34,997 nt of DNA, taken from the NCBI GenBank assembly GCA_003244185.1, contig QHBT01000025.1, positions 1-34,997 on the forward strand, given 5' to 3'. The position numbers were made by a program, and so were the translations under genes. The notes under the pieces were generated by a model, which did no database searches, had not been told where the DNA came from, and saw only the letters and a list, made by a program, of their open reading frames with translations. This DNA comes from Candidatus Dormiibacter spiritus. GTDB taxonomy: Bacteria > Chloroflexota > Dormibacteria > Dormibacterales > Dormibacteraceae. Positions 23,575 to 32,719 of this stretch are shown in pieces (the first letter of the stretch is position 1; each line of letters opens with the position of its first letter).

Positions 23575-24143
23575 TCGACAGTTCCTCGGCGGAGACGTGG
23601 CTCGCAGTTCTGTCGGCGGGAAGGCCCTTGGCCGAGTCACGACTCCCCGCTCAGCGCGACGGCGAGCTGCCCAAGGCTGTGCGCAGACTGAGCTCGCCGC
23701 AGGATCTGACAGCTGTAGCGGTGGGGCTTGGTCCGGGCTCCTTCACTGGCCTCCGGTTGGGCGCCAGCTACGCAGTCGGCCTGGCCCTGGGCCTGAGACT
23801 GCCGCTGCTCGGCTTCGGGAGTCTGGAGCTTCAGCTGGCGCGTGCCCGGCAAAAGGCGATTGCAGTCGTGGAGGCGGGGAGGGGCCGCCTTTACTGGCTT
23901 CGCGCAGGGCCGGGCGAGGTGGCCGCCCTGGGCACTCCGGCCGAACTACCGGCGGGCTGGCCGCTGGTCGGCTGGCTTCGCCCTCCGACGCAGGAGGCCG
24001 TCACCGAGGCTGGCCTGAGCCAGCTGCCGGAGGCGGAGCTGCGCACGTTCAGCGAGGGGGCGGCCAGGGTCCTGAAAGGGGCGCAGGAGCTCGCCTATGA
24101 TACGGTCAGGCTCCGATACATGCAGTCTCTCGGCCCGCACTAA
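23562..24143 (+). CDS. tsaB: t6A biosynthesis protein TsaB
   Basis: An ASKHA-fold scaffold partner of TsaD. The 193-residue product starts MVLVIDSSSAETW (TTG 23562; GTG 23571 would shorten the first strand too much) and has AVGLGPGSFTGLRLGASYAV, the TsaB signature. The C-terminal half is weakly conserved, as is usual. It overlaps tsaE by 13 bases. Confidence 0.92.
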   Translation: MVLVIDSSSAETWLAVLSAGRPLAESRLPAQRDGELPKAVRRLSSPQDLTAVAVGLGPGSFTGLRLGASYAVGLALGLRLPLLGFGSLELQLARARQKAIAVVEAGRGRLYWLRAGPGEVAALGTPAELPAGWPLVGWLRPPTQEAVTEAGLSQLPEAELRTFSEGAARVLKGAQELAYDTVRLRYMQSLGPH

Positions 24144-24149
24144 GGCGAA

Positions 24150-24746
24150 GTGGTACTCATCCGGCGCCAGCTGGCGATCGAAAGCATGAGGGAAGCGGAT
24201 GTGCCGCAGGTGCAGGAGATCGAGCGCCAGATCTTTTCCAGCCCCTGGCCTCGCAACGCTTACTTCCGCGAGCTGTCCTCACGGAACAGCGCCCACTACA
24301 TAGTCCTCCGCCAGGACCCACCGGACGGGGGTGATCTGCTCGGCTACGGCGGCCTTTGGCGGATGCACGATGAGGCGCATGTGACCACCATCGGGGTGCG
24401 CCACGACCGCCAGCATGAGGGCCTCGGTCGCATTGTCTTCGCAGCGCTCCTCCTGGCCGGTTTCAAGCTGGGCGCCAAATGGGTGACGCTCGAGGCGCGG
24501 GCGTCGAACCTCAACGCCATCCGCATGTACGAGGGCTTCGACTTCAAGGTCATCGGCCGCCGACGCGGTTACTACACAGACAACGCAGAAGACGCCATAG
24601 TCATGTGGTCTGACTCCATGTACTCAGGCCGCTTCCGCCGGATCTTCGCCGAGAACCTGACTCGCATCGAAACCCAGGCCCACGAACACGGCTATGACGT
24701 CCAGGGGCTGAACCTGGACGGCCTGGCCGGCAAGGATTCCGGCTGA
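24150..24746 (+). CDS. rimI: GNAT N-acetyltransferase, RimI-like
   Basis: A GNAT-fold enzyme in the place of RimI, which acetylates the N-terminus of ribosomal protein S18. The 198-residue product has EIERQIFSSPWPRNAYFREL, the acetyl-CoA loop HEGLGRIV (usually RxxGxG/A), LEARASNLNAIRMYEGFDFK and RRGYYTDNAEDAIVM, all RimI-type. It is about 50 residues longer than E. coli RimI because of a C-terminal tail (about 155-198). GTG 24150 is the start. The TGA stop forms CTGA with the next gene. Confidence 0.9.
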   Translation: MVLIRRQLAIESMREADVPQVQEIERQIFSSPWPRNAYFRELSSRNSAHYIVLRQDPPDGGDLLGYGGLWRMHDEAHVTTIGVRHDRQHEGLGRIVFAALLLAGFKLGAKWVTLEARASNLNAIRMYEGFDFKVIGRRRGYYTDNAEDAIVMWSDSMYSGRFRRIFAENLTRIETQAHEHGYDVQGLNLDGLAGKDSG

Positions 24747-25726
24747 CCCTCACTCTCGCCGTCGAGTCGAGCTGCGACGAGAGCTCAGTCGCGCTGGTCC
24801 AGGACGGGCGCAGCGTTCTGAGCTCGCTCGTCCACACTCAGTTACTCGAGCATGCGGCGTACGGCGGTGTAGTGCCCGAGCTGGCGGCGCGTGCCCATCT
24901 GGAGAAGCTGCCGGCGCTGGTGCCGGCGGTGCTGGCGGAAGCCGGTGTGGGCCCCTCGGCGATCGACCAGCTGGCGGTGACGCGCGGCCCCGGCCTGGCC
25001 GGCTGCCTGCTGGTGGGCACAGGGCTTGCCCAGGGCCTGGCCACTGCCTGGGACCGCGAGGTGTTGGGCGTCAACCATCTCTGGGGCCACGTCTACGCGG
25101 CCCGACTGGCGCAACCGCAGCTAGAGCCACCGCTGCTGGCGCTGGTCGTTTCGGGGGCGCACTCCGACCTTGTTCTGATGCCTGAGCACGGGCGCTTCGA
25201 GGTGCTGGGCAGGACCCGCGACGATGCGGCGGGAGAAGCCTTCGACAAGGCCGCCCGCATGCTGGAGCTTGGCTACCCCGGCGGTCCGCTCCTGGATCGC
25301 GCGGCCCGGCACGGCGACGCCGGTCGGCAACCGCTGCCCATTCCGGCCCTGCCCGATTTGGGCTACAGCTTCAGCGGCCTCAAGACGGCGCTGCTCTATC
25401 GGATCCGTGACCTGGGTGGCGCTCAGCGCCTCAGCCCGGAGGTGAGAGACGACCTGTGTGCGGCGTTTGAGCGCTCACTGGTGGAGGCGCTGGTGCGCCA
25501 GCTGAATCGTGCGCTCACGCTAAACCCGGTCCCCGAGGTCGTCGTCTGCGGCGGTGTCGCCGCCAACAGCCTGCTTCGTCGGCGCGCCGCCGAGGTGGTC
25601 GGCCGGCGGGCGCGCCTCACCATCCCTCCACCTTCGCTCTGCACGGACAATGCAGCGATGATCGGCGCAGCCGCTGAATACACGGCGCCGGGCACCTTGG
25701 CGGTCGATCCGGGACTTGGCTGGTGA
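24743..25726 (+). CDS. tsaD: t6A synthase subunit TsaD, apparent CTG start
   Basis: Catalyses the last step of t6A synthesis. Homology begins at LTLTLAVESSCDESSVALVQ and includes YGGVVPELAARAHLEKL, the metal-binding His pair in NHLWGHVYA (H112, H116) and VVCGGVAANSLLR. Length from CTG 24743 is 327, near the family norm. No ATG, GTG or TTG lies in frame between the upstream stop at 24695-24697 and GTG 24869, which would delete the nucleotide-binding N-terminus. CTG 24743 overlaps the rimI stop as CTGA, matching the ATGA and GTGA overlaps elsewhere here. Confidence 0.9.
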   Translation: MTLTLAVESSCDESSVALVQDGRSVLSSLVHTQLLEHAAYGGVVPELAARAHLEKLPALVPAVLAEAGVGPSAIDQLAVTRGPGLAGCLLVGTGLAQGLATAWDREVLGVNHLWGHVYAARLAQPQLEPPLLALVVSGAHSDLVLMPEHGRFEVLGRTRDDAAGEAFDKAARMLELGYPGGPLLDRAARHGDAGRQPLPIPALPDLGYSFSGLKTALLYRIRDLGGAQRLSPEVRDDLCAAFERSLVEALVRQLNRALTLNPVPEVVVCGGVAANSLLRRRAAEVVGRRARLTIPPPSLCTDNAAMIGAAAEYTAPGTLAVDPGLGW

Positions 25727-25950
25727 GCGAGAAGGCAGATGGCTGGGCTGAGGTCTACCGCGGCTCCGCCCTTGCCGCCGATCTGATACTGGCGGTCCTG
25801 GAGGCAAGCCAGATTCCAACCGAACGGCTCGGACTCGGGGGCAACGCAGTCTTCGGCGGCCTCGCCTTCGAGCTCTGCTCGATCCTGGTGCCGGTTGCCC
25901 AGGCACAGGCCGCTCGTCATCTCATCGAGTCCGCCGCCGACCCCACCTGA
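25723..25950 (+). CDS. Small DUF2007-like protein
   Basis: A 75-residue ORF starting at GTG 25723, overlapping the tsaD stop (GTGA). The pattern YRGSALAADLILAVLEASQIPT, a Gly-rich middle and SILVPVAQAQAARHLIESA resembles the DUF2007 'putative signal transducing protein' fold (beta-alpha-beta with a late VP-x5-A helix). That family has no settled function. The coupled start supports translation. The assignment is tentative. Confidence 0.6.
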   Translation: MSEKADGWAEVYRGSALAADLILAVLEASQIPTERLGLGGNAVFGGLAFELCSILVPVAQAQAARHLIESAADPT

Positions 25951-25961
25951 GCCGTCAGGTC

Positions 25962-25991
25962 TTGCCACTCCAGGCGCCCTTGGCGTAGACT
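25962..25991 (+). promoter_or_regulatory. groES promoter
   Basis: TTGCCA (25962-25967), an 18-bp spacer and TAGACT (25986-25991) form a housekeeping-type promoter. The first CIRCE operator begins at the last base of the -10 box, so bound repressor would block initiation. Confidence 0.6.
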
Positions 25992-26017
25992 TAGCACTCG
26001 TAAGGCTTGAGTGCTAA
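25991..26017 (+). promoter_or_regulatory. CIRCE operator (HrcA site), perfect
   Basis: TTAGCACTC-N9-GAGTGCTAA, an exact match to the CIRCE consensus. HrcA binds this inverted repeat and represses chaperone operons until heat shock. No hrcA gene is in the window. Confidence 0.95.
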
Positions 26018-26041
26018 GCACTTTCAAGCCGAGAGTGCCAA
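26015..26041 (+). promoter_or_regulatory. Second, degenerate CIRCE-like operator
   Basis: TAAGCACTT-N9-GAGTGCCAA matches the CIRCE half-sites at 7 of 9 and 8 of 9 positions with the correct N9 spacer. It starts in the last three bases of the first CIRCE, so the two operators overlap head to tail. Confidence 0.6.
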
Positions 26042-26068
26042 CCAATTCCAACCAGCGGAGGGACAGTT

Positions 26069-26386
26069 ATGAATTTGAAGCCCTTGGGCGATCGGGTAGT
26101 GGTCAAGCCGGTCGAGCGCGAAGAGCGCACCAAGAGTGGCATCGTCCTGCCGGACACTGCCAAGGAGAAGCCCCAGGAGGGCATAGTCGAAGCGGTCGGG
26201 GCCGGACGCCTGCTCGACAACGGCACCAAGGTGCCGGTGGAGCTCAAGACCGGTGAGCGCGTGCTCTACGCGAAGTACGCCGGCAACGAGTTCAAGTACG
26301 AAGAGATCGAGTACCTGATCATCAGCGAGAAGGACGTCCTCGCGGTGGTCGGCAGCAACGGCAAAGCCAAAACAGCCAAGAAATAG
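26069..26386 (+). CDS. groES: Co-chaperonin GroES
   Basis: The heptameric lid of the GroEL folding chamber. The 105-residue product begins [20 protein letters not shown] and has the mobile loop [18 protein letters not shown] and the [20 protein letters not shown] end. GGAGGG lies about 8 bases before ATG 26069. It is the first gene of a CIRCE-controlled operon with groEL 15 bases downstream. Confidence 0.97.
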   Translation: MNLKPLGDRVVVKPVEREERTKSGIVLPDTAKEKPQEGIVEAVGAGRLLDNGTKVPVELKTGERVLYAKYAGNEFKYEEIEYLIISEKDVLAVVGSNGKAKTAKK

Positions 26387-26401
26387 CGAGGAGGAAACCA
26401 G

Positions 26402-28021
<1,620 letters not shown>

Positions 28022-28050
28022 CCCCGACCAGCGAAAGCGTCAGATAAGCG

Positions 28051-28083
28051 AGAGGCCCCGCCGCGGCGGGGCCTCTTCTTTTT
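28051..28083 (+). terminator. Rho-independent terminator of groESL
   Basis: A perfect 12-bp stem with a 2-nt loop (AGAGGCCCCGCC / GGCGGGGCCTCT, 28051-28076) followed by TCTTTTT. It ends the groESL transcript and stands before the 3' end of a convergent gene. Confidence 0.95.
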
Positions 28084-28134
28084 ATGGTTCCGAGGGTTCC
28101 GACAGCTCCCCGTGCCGGCGTTTCGCTCGGCTGA

Positions 28135-28602
28135 TCAGTTGTTGGCCAGCGGTTCGCGACGATCGCTGCGCCGCCGGCGCCGCCGCTCGCGGAAGTCACG
28201 GTAGCGGGAGGCGGCGACCCCGAGGAAGGGGAACAGAAGCAGCCAGACAGCAGTCAGCACGGCGGCCACGTTCGGTAGCTGGCTTGGATCCTGCATGCTC
28301 CAGTAAGTCCCGTAAGCGCCGAAGGCCGACCAGGCAATGACAGCGATGACGGCGACTCCGATGGTCCAGCGTCGGTACTCGTGGTAAATCCGCGGCGTGT
28401 GAGCTGCCGCCCTCCCCACCAGCAGGTAGGCGCCCAAGCCGTTCAGGCAGAACCCGCTCACGAGCGCGCACGCGGCGATGGTGACGCGGAACTCGGTCAG
28501 GTGGCGCATCACGAAGGCCGAGGCGTTTACCGCCAAGATGCCCACCGGCGTGGAGACGCCGACCAGAAGGAAAACCAGCTCTTTCAGACGCCGGCGGGTC
28601 AC
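28135..28602 (-). CDS. Four-helix membrane protein, unknown
   Basis: A 155-residue protein with four hydrophobic stretches (about residues 8-28, 40-62, 80-98, 110-131) and a very basic C-terminus (RERRRRRRSDRREPLANN), so the C-terminal end is probably cytoplasmic. I do not recognise the family. GTG 28602 is the start. It is separated from erpA, upstream on the same strand, by a terminator-like hairpin, so it probably has its own promoter. Confidence 0.7.
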   Translation of the reverse strand: MTRRRLKELVFLLVGVSTPVGILAVNASAFVMRHLTEFRVTIAACALVSGFCLNGLGAYLLVGRAAAHTPRIYHEYRRWTIGVAVIAVIAWSAFGAYGTYWSMQDPSQLPNVAAVLTAVWLLLFPFLGVAASRYRDFRERRRRRRSDRREPLANN

Positions 28603-28611
28603 GTTGAAAAG

Positions 28612-28638
28612 AATAAAGGGCAGATTGTAGTCTGCCCT
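28612..28638 (-). terminator. Terminator of erpA (minus strand)
   Basis: On the minus strand AGGGCAGA-ctacaa-TCTGCCCT (8-bp stem, 6-nt loop) is followed by TTTATTCTTTT. It lies 39 bases past the erpA stop. A TACAAT at 28624-28629 (minus strand) in and next to the loop could also act as a -10 box for the downstream membrane-protein gene. Confidence 0.8.
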
Positions 28639-28676
28639 CGATTATCAGTATCAGGCGGCAAAGCCCGAGCTAGTGA

Positions 28677-29057
28677 TCAGTGTCCGCAGCCGCAACCCTG
28701 CGCTGAGCTGGCGTTGTCGCCGGTGTCGAAGGAGTGCCCACAGCTGCAGGACTGGACTGCGTTGGGGTTGTGAACTGCGAAGCCGGCACCCATGAGGCTG
28801 TCGACATAATCGATCTCGGAGCCGCGCAGATAGGGCGCGCTGAAGTCGTCGATCAGGACTTTGACGCCATCCTGGCTCACCACTTCATCGGTGGGCCTGA
28901 CGTCATCGTCGAAGGCCATGCCGTACTGCAGGCCCGAACAGCCGCCTCCGCTCACGTAAACGCGGAGAGCGAGGTTCTCGTTGCCCTCTTTTTGGAGCAG
29001 ATTTCTGAGCTGCGATAGAGCTTCGGTGGTGAGTGTGACGCTCGCTTGCTCGATCAT
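28677..29057 (-). CDS. erpA: A-type iron-sulfur cluster carrier (ErpA/HesB family)
   Basis: Delivers Fe-S clusters to target enzymes. The 126-residue product from ATG 29057 begins MIEQASVTLTTEALSQLRNL and has the three family cysteines: C40 in SGGGCSGLQYG, C104 and C106 in SCSCGHSF. An extra C-terminal tail adds a second Cys pair (C122, C124 in GCGCGH). The minus-strand frame is open much further upstream, but only this part is homologous. TTGGAGG lies about 10 bases before the ATG. Confidence 0.93.
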   Translation of the reverse strand: MIEQASVTLTTEALSQLRNLLQKEGNENLALRVYVSGGGCSGLQYGMAFDDDVRPTDEVVSQDGVKVLIDDFSAPYLRGSEIDYVDSLMGAGFAVHNPNAVQSCSCGHSFDTGDNASSAQGCGCGH

Positions 29058-29118
29058 CGGGTGGTTGCCTCCAAGGTGGTTGTGAGCACCAATCGTACAA
29101 CTGCTGGACCAATAGGGG

Positions 29119-31341
29119 TCAGGGGCTGGGCTTAGGAGTTGGCGTGGGCGTCGGACTGGGCTTGGGCGTAGGCGTCGATGTGGGTGCCGGCGTCGGGGTT
29201 GGTGGGGGAACGATTGTCGGGCCCGGGGTCGGTGGTGGAGCTGCGCTGGGAGTGGCGGTCGGCGCGGGCGTGGGGGCGGGAGTGCCGCTGGGCTGAGGCA
29301 GAGGCGTACCGCAATTGCCAGAACCGGCCTGGGTACCGGGTAGGAAGAGGTCCTTGCCGCCTGAAGTCGAGCCCGGGCAGCCGCTGGCGGTGACCAGCCC
29401 GTCAGGTTGCGAGAACCAGCCCTTGTAGCTCGAAAGGCCGTTGATGAACTCAGCCGAGATGGTGCTGCCGACGTCAACGCCGAAGGCCGTGGTATTGCCG
29501 TCGCTGCCCTGCTTGGTGTTGCCGGCCCAGGCACCGACCACGATGTCCGAGTTGTAGGCCATCATCCACGCGTTTTGATGGTTGTCGGTGGTCCCTGACT
29601 TGCCAGCCATCTGTCGGTTCCAGCCCAGGCCCCACTGCTTGTTGTAGTCCTTCAGAACGTCGGTGATCAGGTATGCCTCGGCGGGGCTCAGGGGGTGGCT
29701 GACGCCCGGCGACTGCCCGGGCTGCAGATCGAATACGGTGTCACCGGCGGGACCAATCACCTTACGGATGCTGGTGAGCGGCACCATGGTGCCCTGGTCG
29801 GCGAAGGTCTGATAGCCCTGAACGTTGTCCAGCATGGTGATCCCATGCTGGAAGCCCCCGATCGCGCCCGGGAGAGTGGGTTCCAGCGGTGACTTGACGC
29901 CCATCTGACCGGCGAGCTTGATCACGTTGTCCATGCCCTCCTGTTGGCCGACAGCGACAGCAGGAACGTTCCGTGAGAGCACGAGCGCTCGGCGGGCGCT
30001 CAGGGCACCCATGAAGTGATTGTCGAAGTCCTTGGGACTGTAGCCGCCGAAGTCGGTGGGCACGTCGTGCACTGTGGTGGCGACGGTGATCTTGTGGTCC
30101 TTGAGGGCAGCTTCGTAGACGTAGGGCTTGAAGGAAGAACCTGGCTGCCGTGCCTCCCGGATGCGGTCGAACTGGCCGCCGATGGCGTCGTTCTGGTAGT
30201 CGCTGGAGCCCACGTAGGCCAGGATCTCACCTGTCTTGGCGTTGGCGGCGAGCAGATCGCCGTTGTTGATACCCTTTCGGCCCAGCTTGGTCACCCCGTC
30301 CTGCACTGATTTCTGGGCAGCGGCTTGGAGATCGAGGTCGAGCGTCGTGGTGACCGAGAAGCCGCCGTTCTGCACGGCTTCGGGGCCGAACTTTGCCTCC
30401 AGCTGCTCCAGCACGTACTGGCTGAACTGCGGTGCCAGGCTCGTGAGCAGGCTGCGGTCGAACTTGAGGGCCGCCTTGATGTCCTCCTTCGCCGCCTCGT
30501 CCGCCTGCTGCTGGGTGAGGGCGCCGGTCTTCACCATGCCATCCAGCACGTAAAGCTGCCGTTCCTTGGCTCTGTCGTAGTGCAGGGCGGGATCGAAGTA
30601 GGAGGGCCCGTTGATAAGGCCGGCCAGGAAGGCCGCCTGCGCAGCTGTCAGATCTTTAGGCTGCTTGTCGTTGCCGAAGTAGATCTTGGTGGCTGCTCCG
30701 ATCCCGTAGGCGTTGTGGCCGTAATAGACGCGGTTCAGGTACATCTCCAGCACCTGGTCCTTGGAGTACTTCTGTTCCAGTGCCGTGGCCAGCACGGCCT
30801 CCTGCATCTTGCGGAAGACAGAACGCTGCGGTGTCAGCACGTCGATCTTGATCAGCTGCTGGGTGATGGTGCTGCCACCCTGTTGATTCCCGCGCCGGGT
30901 GAGGTCGGCAACCGCGGCCCGAGCGGTGGCTGTGTAGCTGATGGGCCCGTGGCTGTAGAAGCTCCTGTCCTCGGCGGCGAGTGTGGCCTGAGGCGCCAGC
31001 TTGCCCATGTCGGCCAGCTTCACCACCGAGTAGTACTGTCCCTGAGAGCTGTGCTGTTCGATCTGCCGGCCGTTTCGGTCGAGGATCAGGATGGAGCCGG
31101 CCAGGGCGGGGCGCTGTCCTGGGTCGGGCAGGTCGCGCAGAGTCCAGACGACATAACCGAAGACGCCTGAGATCATCACTATCAGCACCAGCGCCAGCCA
31201 GGGCAGCCAGCGACGCCAGCGCCTCAGCGGAGGCGTGGGGGTGGTTCCATTCCGGTAGAGGGAGGCCCGTCGGGGCCTGGAAGCCGGCCGGGGGGAGTCG
31301 GCCAGCGATCTCTCCGGCGAGCTTGACGTTCTCGCCAGCAT
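29119..31341 (-). CDS. Class A penicillin-binding protein (PBP1a-like)
   Basis: A bifunctional peptidoglycan synthase. Residues 1-45 are basic and Pro-rich (cytoplasmic), followed by a membrane anchor at about 46-66. The glycosyltransferase domain has AAEDRSFYSHG with E124, GGSTITQQLIK and YLNRVYYG. The transpeptidase has SSFK (S402, K405), SRN (456-458) and KSGTT (581-585). The tail, about 55 residues of Pro/Thr/Ala repeats, probably crosses the wall. The frame is open to 31473, but that would overlap tRNA-Asp; ATG 31341 with GGAG 5-8 bases upstream is preferred. Confidence 0.94.
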   Translation of the reverse strand: MLARTSSSPERSLADSPRPASRPRRASLYRNGTTPTPPLRRWRRWLPWLALVLIVMISGVFGYVVWTLRDLPDPGQRPALAGSILILDRNGRQIEQHSSQGQYYSVVKLADMGKLAPQATLAAEDRSFYSHGPISYTATARAAVADLTRRGNQQGGSTITQQLIKIDVLTPQRSVFRKMQEAVLATALEQKYSKDQVLEMYLNRVYYGHNAYGIGAATKIYFGNDKQPKDLTAAQAAFLAGLINGPSYFDPALHYDRAKERQLYVLDGMVKTGALTQQQADEAAKEDIKAALKFDRSLLTSLAPQFSQYVLEQLEAKFGPEAVQNGGFSVTTTLDLDLQAAAQKSVQDGVTKLGRKGINNGDLLAANAKTGEILAYVGSSDYQNDAIGGQFDRIREARQPGSSFKPYVYEAALKDHKITVATTVHDVPTDFGGYSPKDFDNHFMGALSARRALVLSRNVPAVAVGQQEGMDNVIKLAGQMGVKSPLEPTLPGAIGGFQHGITMLDNVQGYQTFADQGTMVPLTSIRKVIGPAGDTVFDLQPGQSPGVSHPLSPAEAYLITDVLKDYNKQWGLGWNRQMAGKSGTTDNHQNAWMMAYNSDIVVGAWAGNTKQGSDGNTTAFGVDVGSTISAEFINGLSSYKGWFSQPDGLVTASGCPGSTSGGKDLFLPGTQAGSGNCGTPLPQPSGTPAPTPAPTATPSAAPPPTPGPTIVPPPTPTPAPTSTPTPKPSPTPTPTPKPSP

Positions 31342-31428
31342 GCTGCTCCATTTAACCGGAGGAGGCCCGGCTTCGTTATGCCAAGTACGGCCTGGTGGGG
31401 TTTGGGGGAAGCGCCGATCCGGGGCTGC

Positions 31429-31434
31429 TAGACT
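31429..31434 (+). promoter_or_regulatory. -10 box of the tRNA promoter
   Basis: TAGACT, identical to the groES -10 box, stands 11 bases before tRNA-Asp. The best -35 candidate (TTGGGG, 31402-31407) is 21 bases away, longer than usual. Confidence 0.4.
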
Positions 31435-31445
31435 CTTCAGGCGCT

Positions 31446-31524
31446 GGTCCCGTGGTGTAGCCTGGCCAAACACGCGGCCCTGTCAAGGCCGAGAACGCCG
31501 GTTCGAATCCGGTCGGGACCGCCA
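31446..31524 (+). tRNA. tRNA-Asp(GTC), CCA encoded
   Basis: The acceptor stem GGTCCCG/CGGGACC, anticodon stem CGGCC/GGCCG with loop CTGTCAA (anticodon GTC at 31482-31484) and T arm GCCGGTTCGAATCCGGT fold into a complete cloverleaf. The discriminator G (31521) is followed by an encoded CCA. Confidence 0.97.
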
Positions 31525-31535
31525 TCTTCATTCGA

Positions 31536-31627
31536 GGAGAGGTGGCCGAGCCCGGTTGAAGGCGACGGTCTCGAAAACCGTTATAGGGGCAACCCTATCG
31601 TGGGTTCGAATCCCACCCTCTCCGCCA
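31536..31627 (+). tRNA. tRNA-Ser(CGA), CCA encoded
   Basis: The acceptor stem GGAGAGG/CCTCTCC, anticodon stem ACGGT/ACCGT with loop CTCGAAA (anticodon CGA at 31572-31574), a long variable arm (TAGGGGCAACCCTA) typical of serine tRNAs, and T arm GTGGGTTCGAATCCCAC are all present. An encoded CCA follows the discriminator G. It lies 11 bases after tRNA-Asp and is probably cotranscribed. Confidence 0.97.
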
Positions 31628-31780
31628 TTTCCGTATTCGAACTCGACCCTGCGCCTGCATCTGTCCGGTCCCAACCGTCCCTGCGCGGCCGCGACTGAGA
31701 AGGGCGACGCAGACACCGCCTGGCAGGACTCCACAAAATTTGTCCCTCTCCTCTGGACCGCCACGCTCCTGCCGCGCTAT

Positions 31781-32254
31781 GTGAGCTACTTCAATCAGTT
31801 GAGCGAGTGGGAGATCAACCACATCCAGACGGTCGAGGCCGGTGCAGGATCGAACCCGACGAGCCATCCGGGAGATGTGGAGCAGGAGCGGCGCACACTC
31901 CGTAGCTTCTTTCAGACCGCCCTCGTGGGCGGGCTGATCGCCGGCGGTGTGTTGCTGACGGCGGAGTACGTGCTTATCGTGCTCGGCACGCTCCTGCGCT
32001 GGACCTGGTGGTTCTGGGTCCAGCTCGTGCTGGCGGGAATTGGGGCGTTGAATATTGTCTATTCGTCACTCCTGGCTTTGGGCTTCCAGCCAGGAGTCCA
32101 GCAGGAACAGCCTCGCTTGTCCTTCACACCGGCGGACTTCGCGGTACTGTTCACCGTCAGTCTGGCCTGGGCCGCGATGTTCGTGTGGATGATTGTCGCC
32201 TACCGCCGCTACGGTCCTTGGGCCTGCCGAAAGGTGCCCATCTCGCCCCAGTAG
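31781..32254 (+). CDS. Three-helix membrane protein, unknown
   Basis: A 157-residue ORF from GTG 31781. A charged N-terminal ~50 residues (SEWEINHIQTVEAGAGSNPT, GDVEQERRTLRSFFQ) is followed by hydrophobic segments at about 47-70, 73-97 and 123-146, with SFTPADFAVLFTVSLAWAAM before the last. The open frame extends upstream through both tRNA genes, so those codons cannot be protein. No family recognised and no clear ribosome-binding site. It may be read from the tRNA promoter. Confidence 0.5.
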   Translation: MSYFNQLSEWEINHIQTVEAGAGSNPTSHPGDVEQERRTLRSFFQTALVGGLIAGGVLLTAEYVLIVLGTLLRWTWWFWVQLVLAGIGALNIVYSSLLALGFQPGVQQEQPRLSFTPADFAVLFTVSLAWAAMFVWMIVAYRRYGPWACRKVPISPQ

Positions 32255-32719
32255 CGGCAGCGCAGCTGACGCCGCTCCCCCTGCGGCCCTGCTTCCACTC
32301 TGGCCGCCTCCGGAGCTTCCGGTTGGTGTGACCATGGCTGGTTTCAGGCGCAGGGGTCAGTAGTGAGCGCGAGAGGAAATCTCATCAGGGGTCGGAGGGA
32401 AGGCCGGTCCCGCCCTGACGTTCAGCCGAGACTTCGGCCATGCTCCTCAGGACCTCACATCGAAACATGGCCATGAATTTCGCGATGAAGCCGAGCGTCC
32501 AAGGAGCTAAACCTGTTCGGGCATCCGAGGGACGACTTGACAGCAGGTAGAATGCCACAATTACCCGAGCATGGTGTACTGGAATGCGCGCAAGCCCGCC
32601 GTTCCGTGACGGGGAAGGCAGGAACGGACCTACTCTGCGGTACCGCCGTGCAATCTTCGTGGCCGCACGCGGCAACGCGGCACTCTCCCTAGCCAGGGCC
32701 CGCAAAAAGGTCTGAGGGG
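32255..32719. other. Intergenic region without a supported gene
   Basis: This 465-bp gap separates the 3' ends of convergent genes. A 106-codon minus-strand frame (32385-32705) has no recognisable features. A hairpin CCGTTCC / GGAACGG (32599-32605 with 32621-32627) is the only clear structure. No repeat A or B, tRNA or promoter was found. Confidence 0.6.

Noticed and set aside
24872..25726. tsaD starting at the first canonical GTG (24869)
   Set aside because: It would remove the conserved N-terminal nucleotide-binding strand (AVESSCDESS), which is present in frame upstream.
31342..31473. Longer N-terminus of the penicillin-binding protein
   Set aside because: The longer frame starts inside tRNA-Asp; ATG 31341 has a plausible ribosome-binding site and gives a normal cytoplasmic tail.
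31340..31780. N-terminal extension of the membrane protein at 31781
   Set aside because: The open frame passes through two complete tRNA genes, which cannot be mRNA coding sequence.
32385..32705. 106-codon minus-strand ORF in the convergent gap
   Set aside because: No ribosome-binding site, domain, hydrophobic segment or coupling to neighbours; composition looks non-coding.
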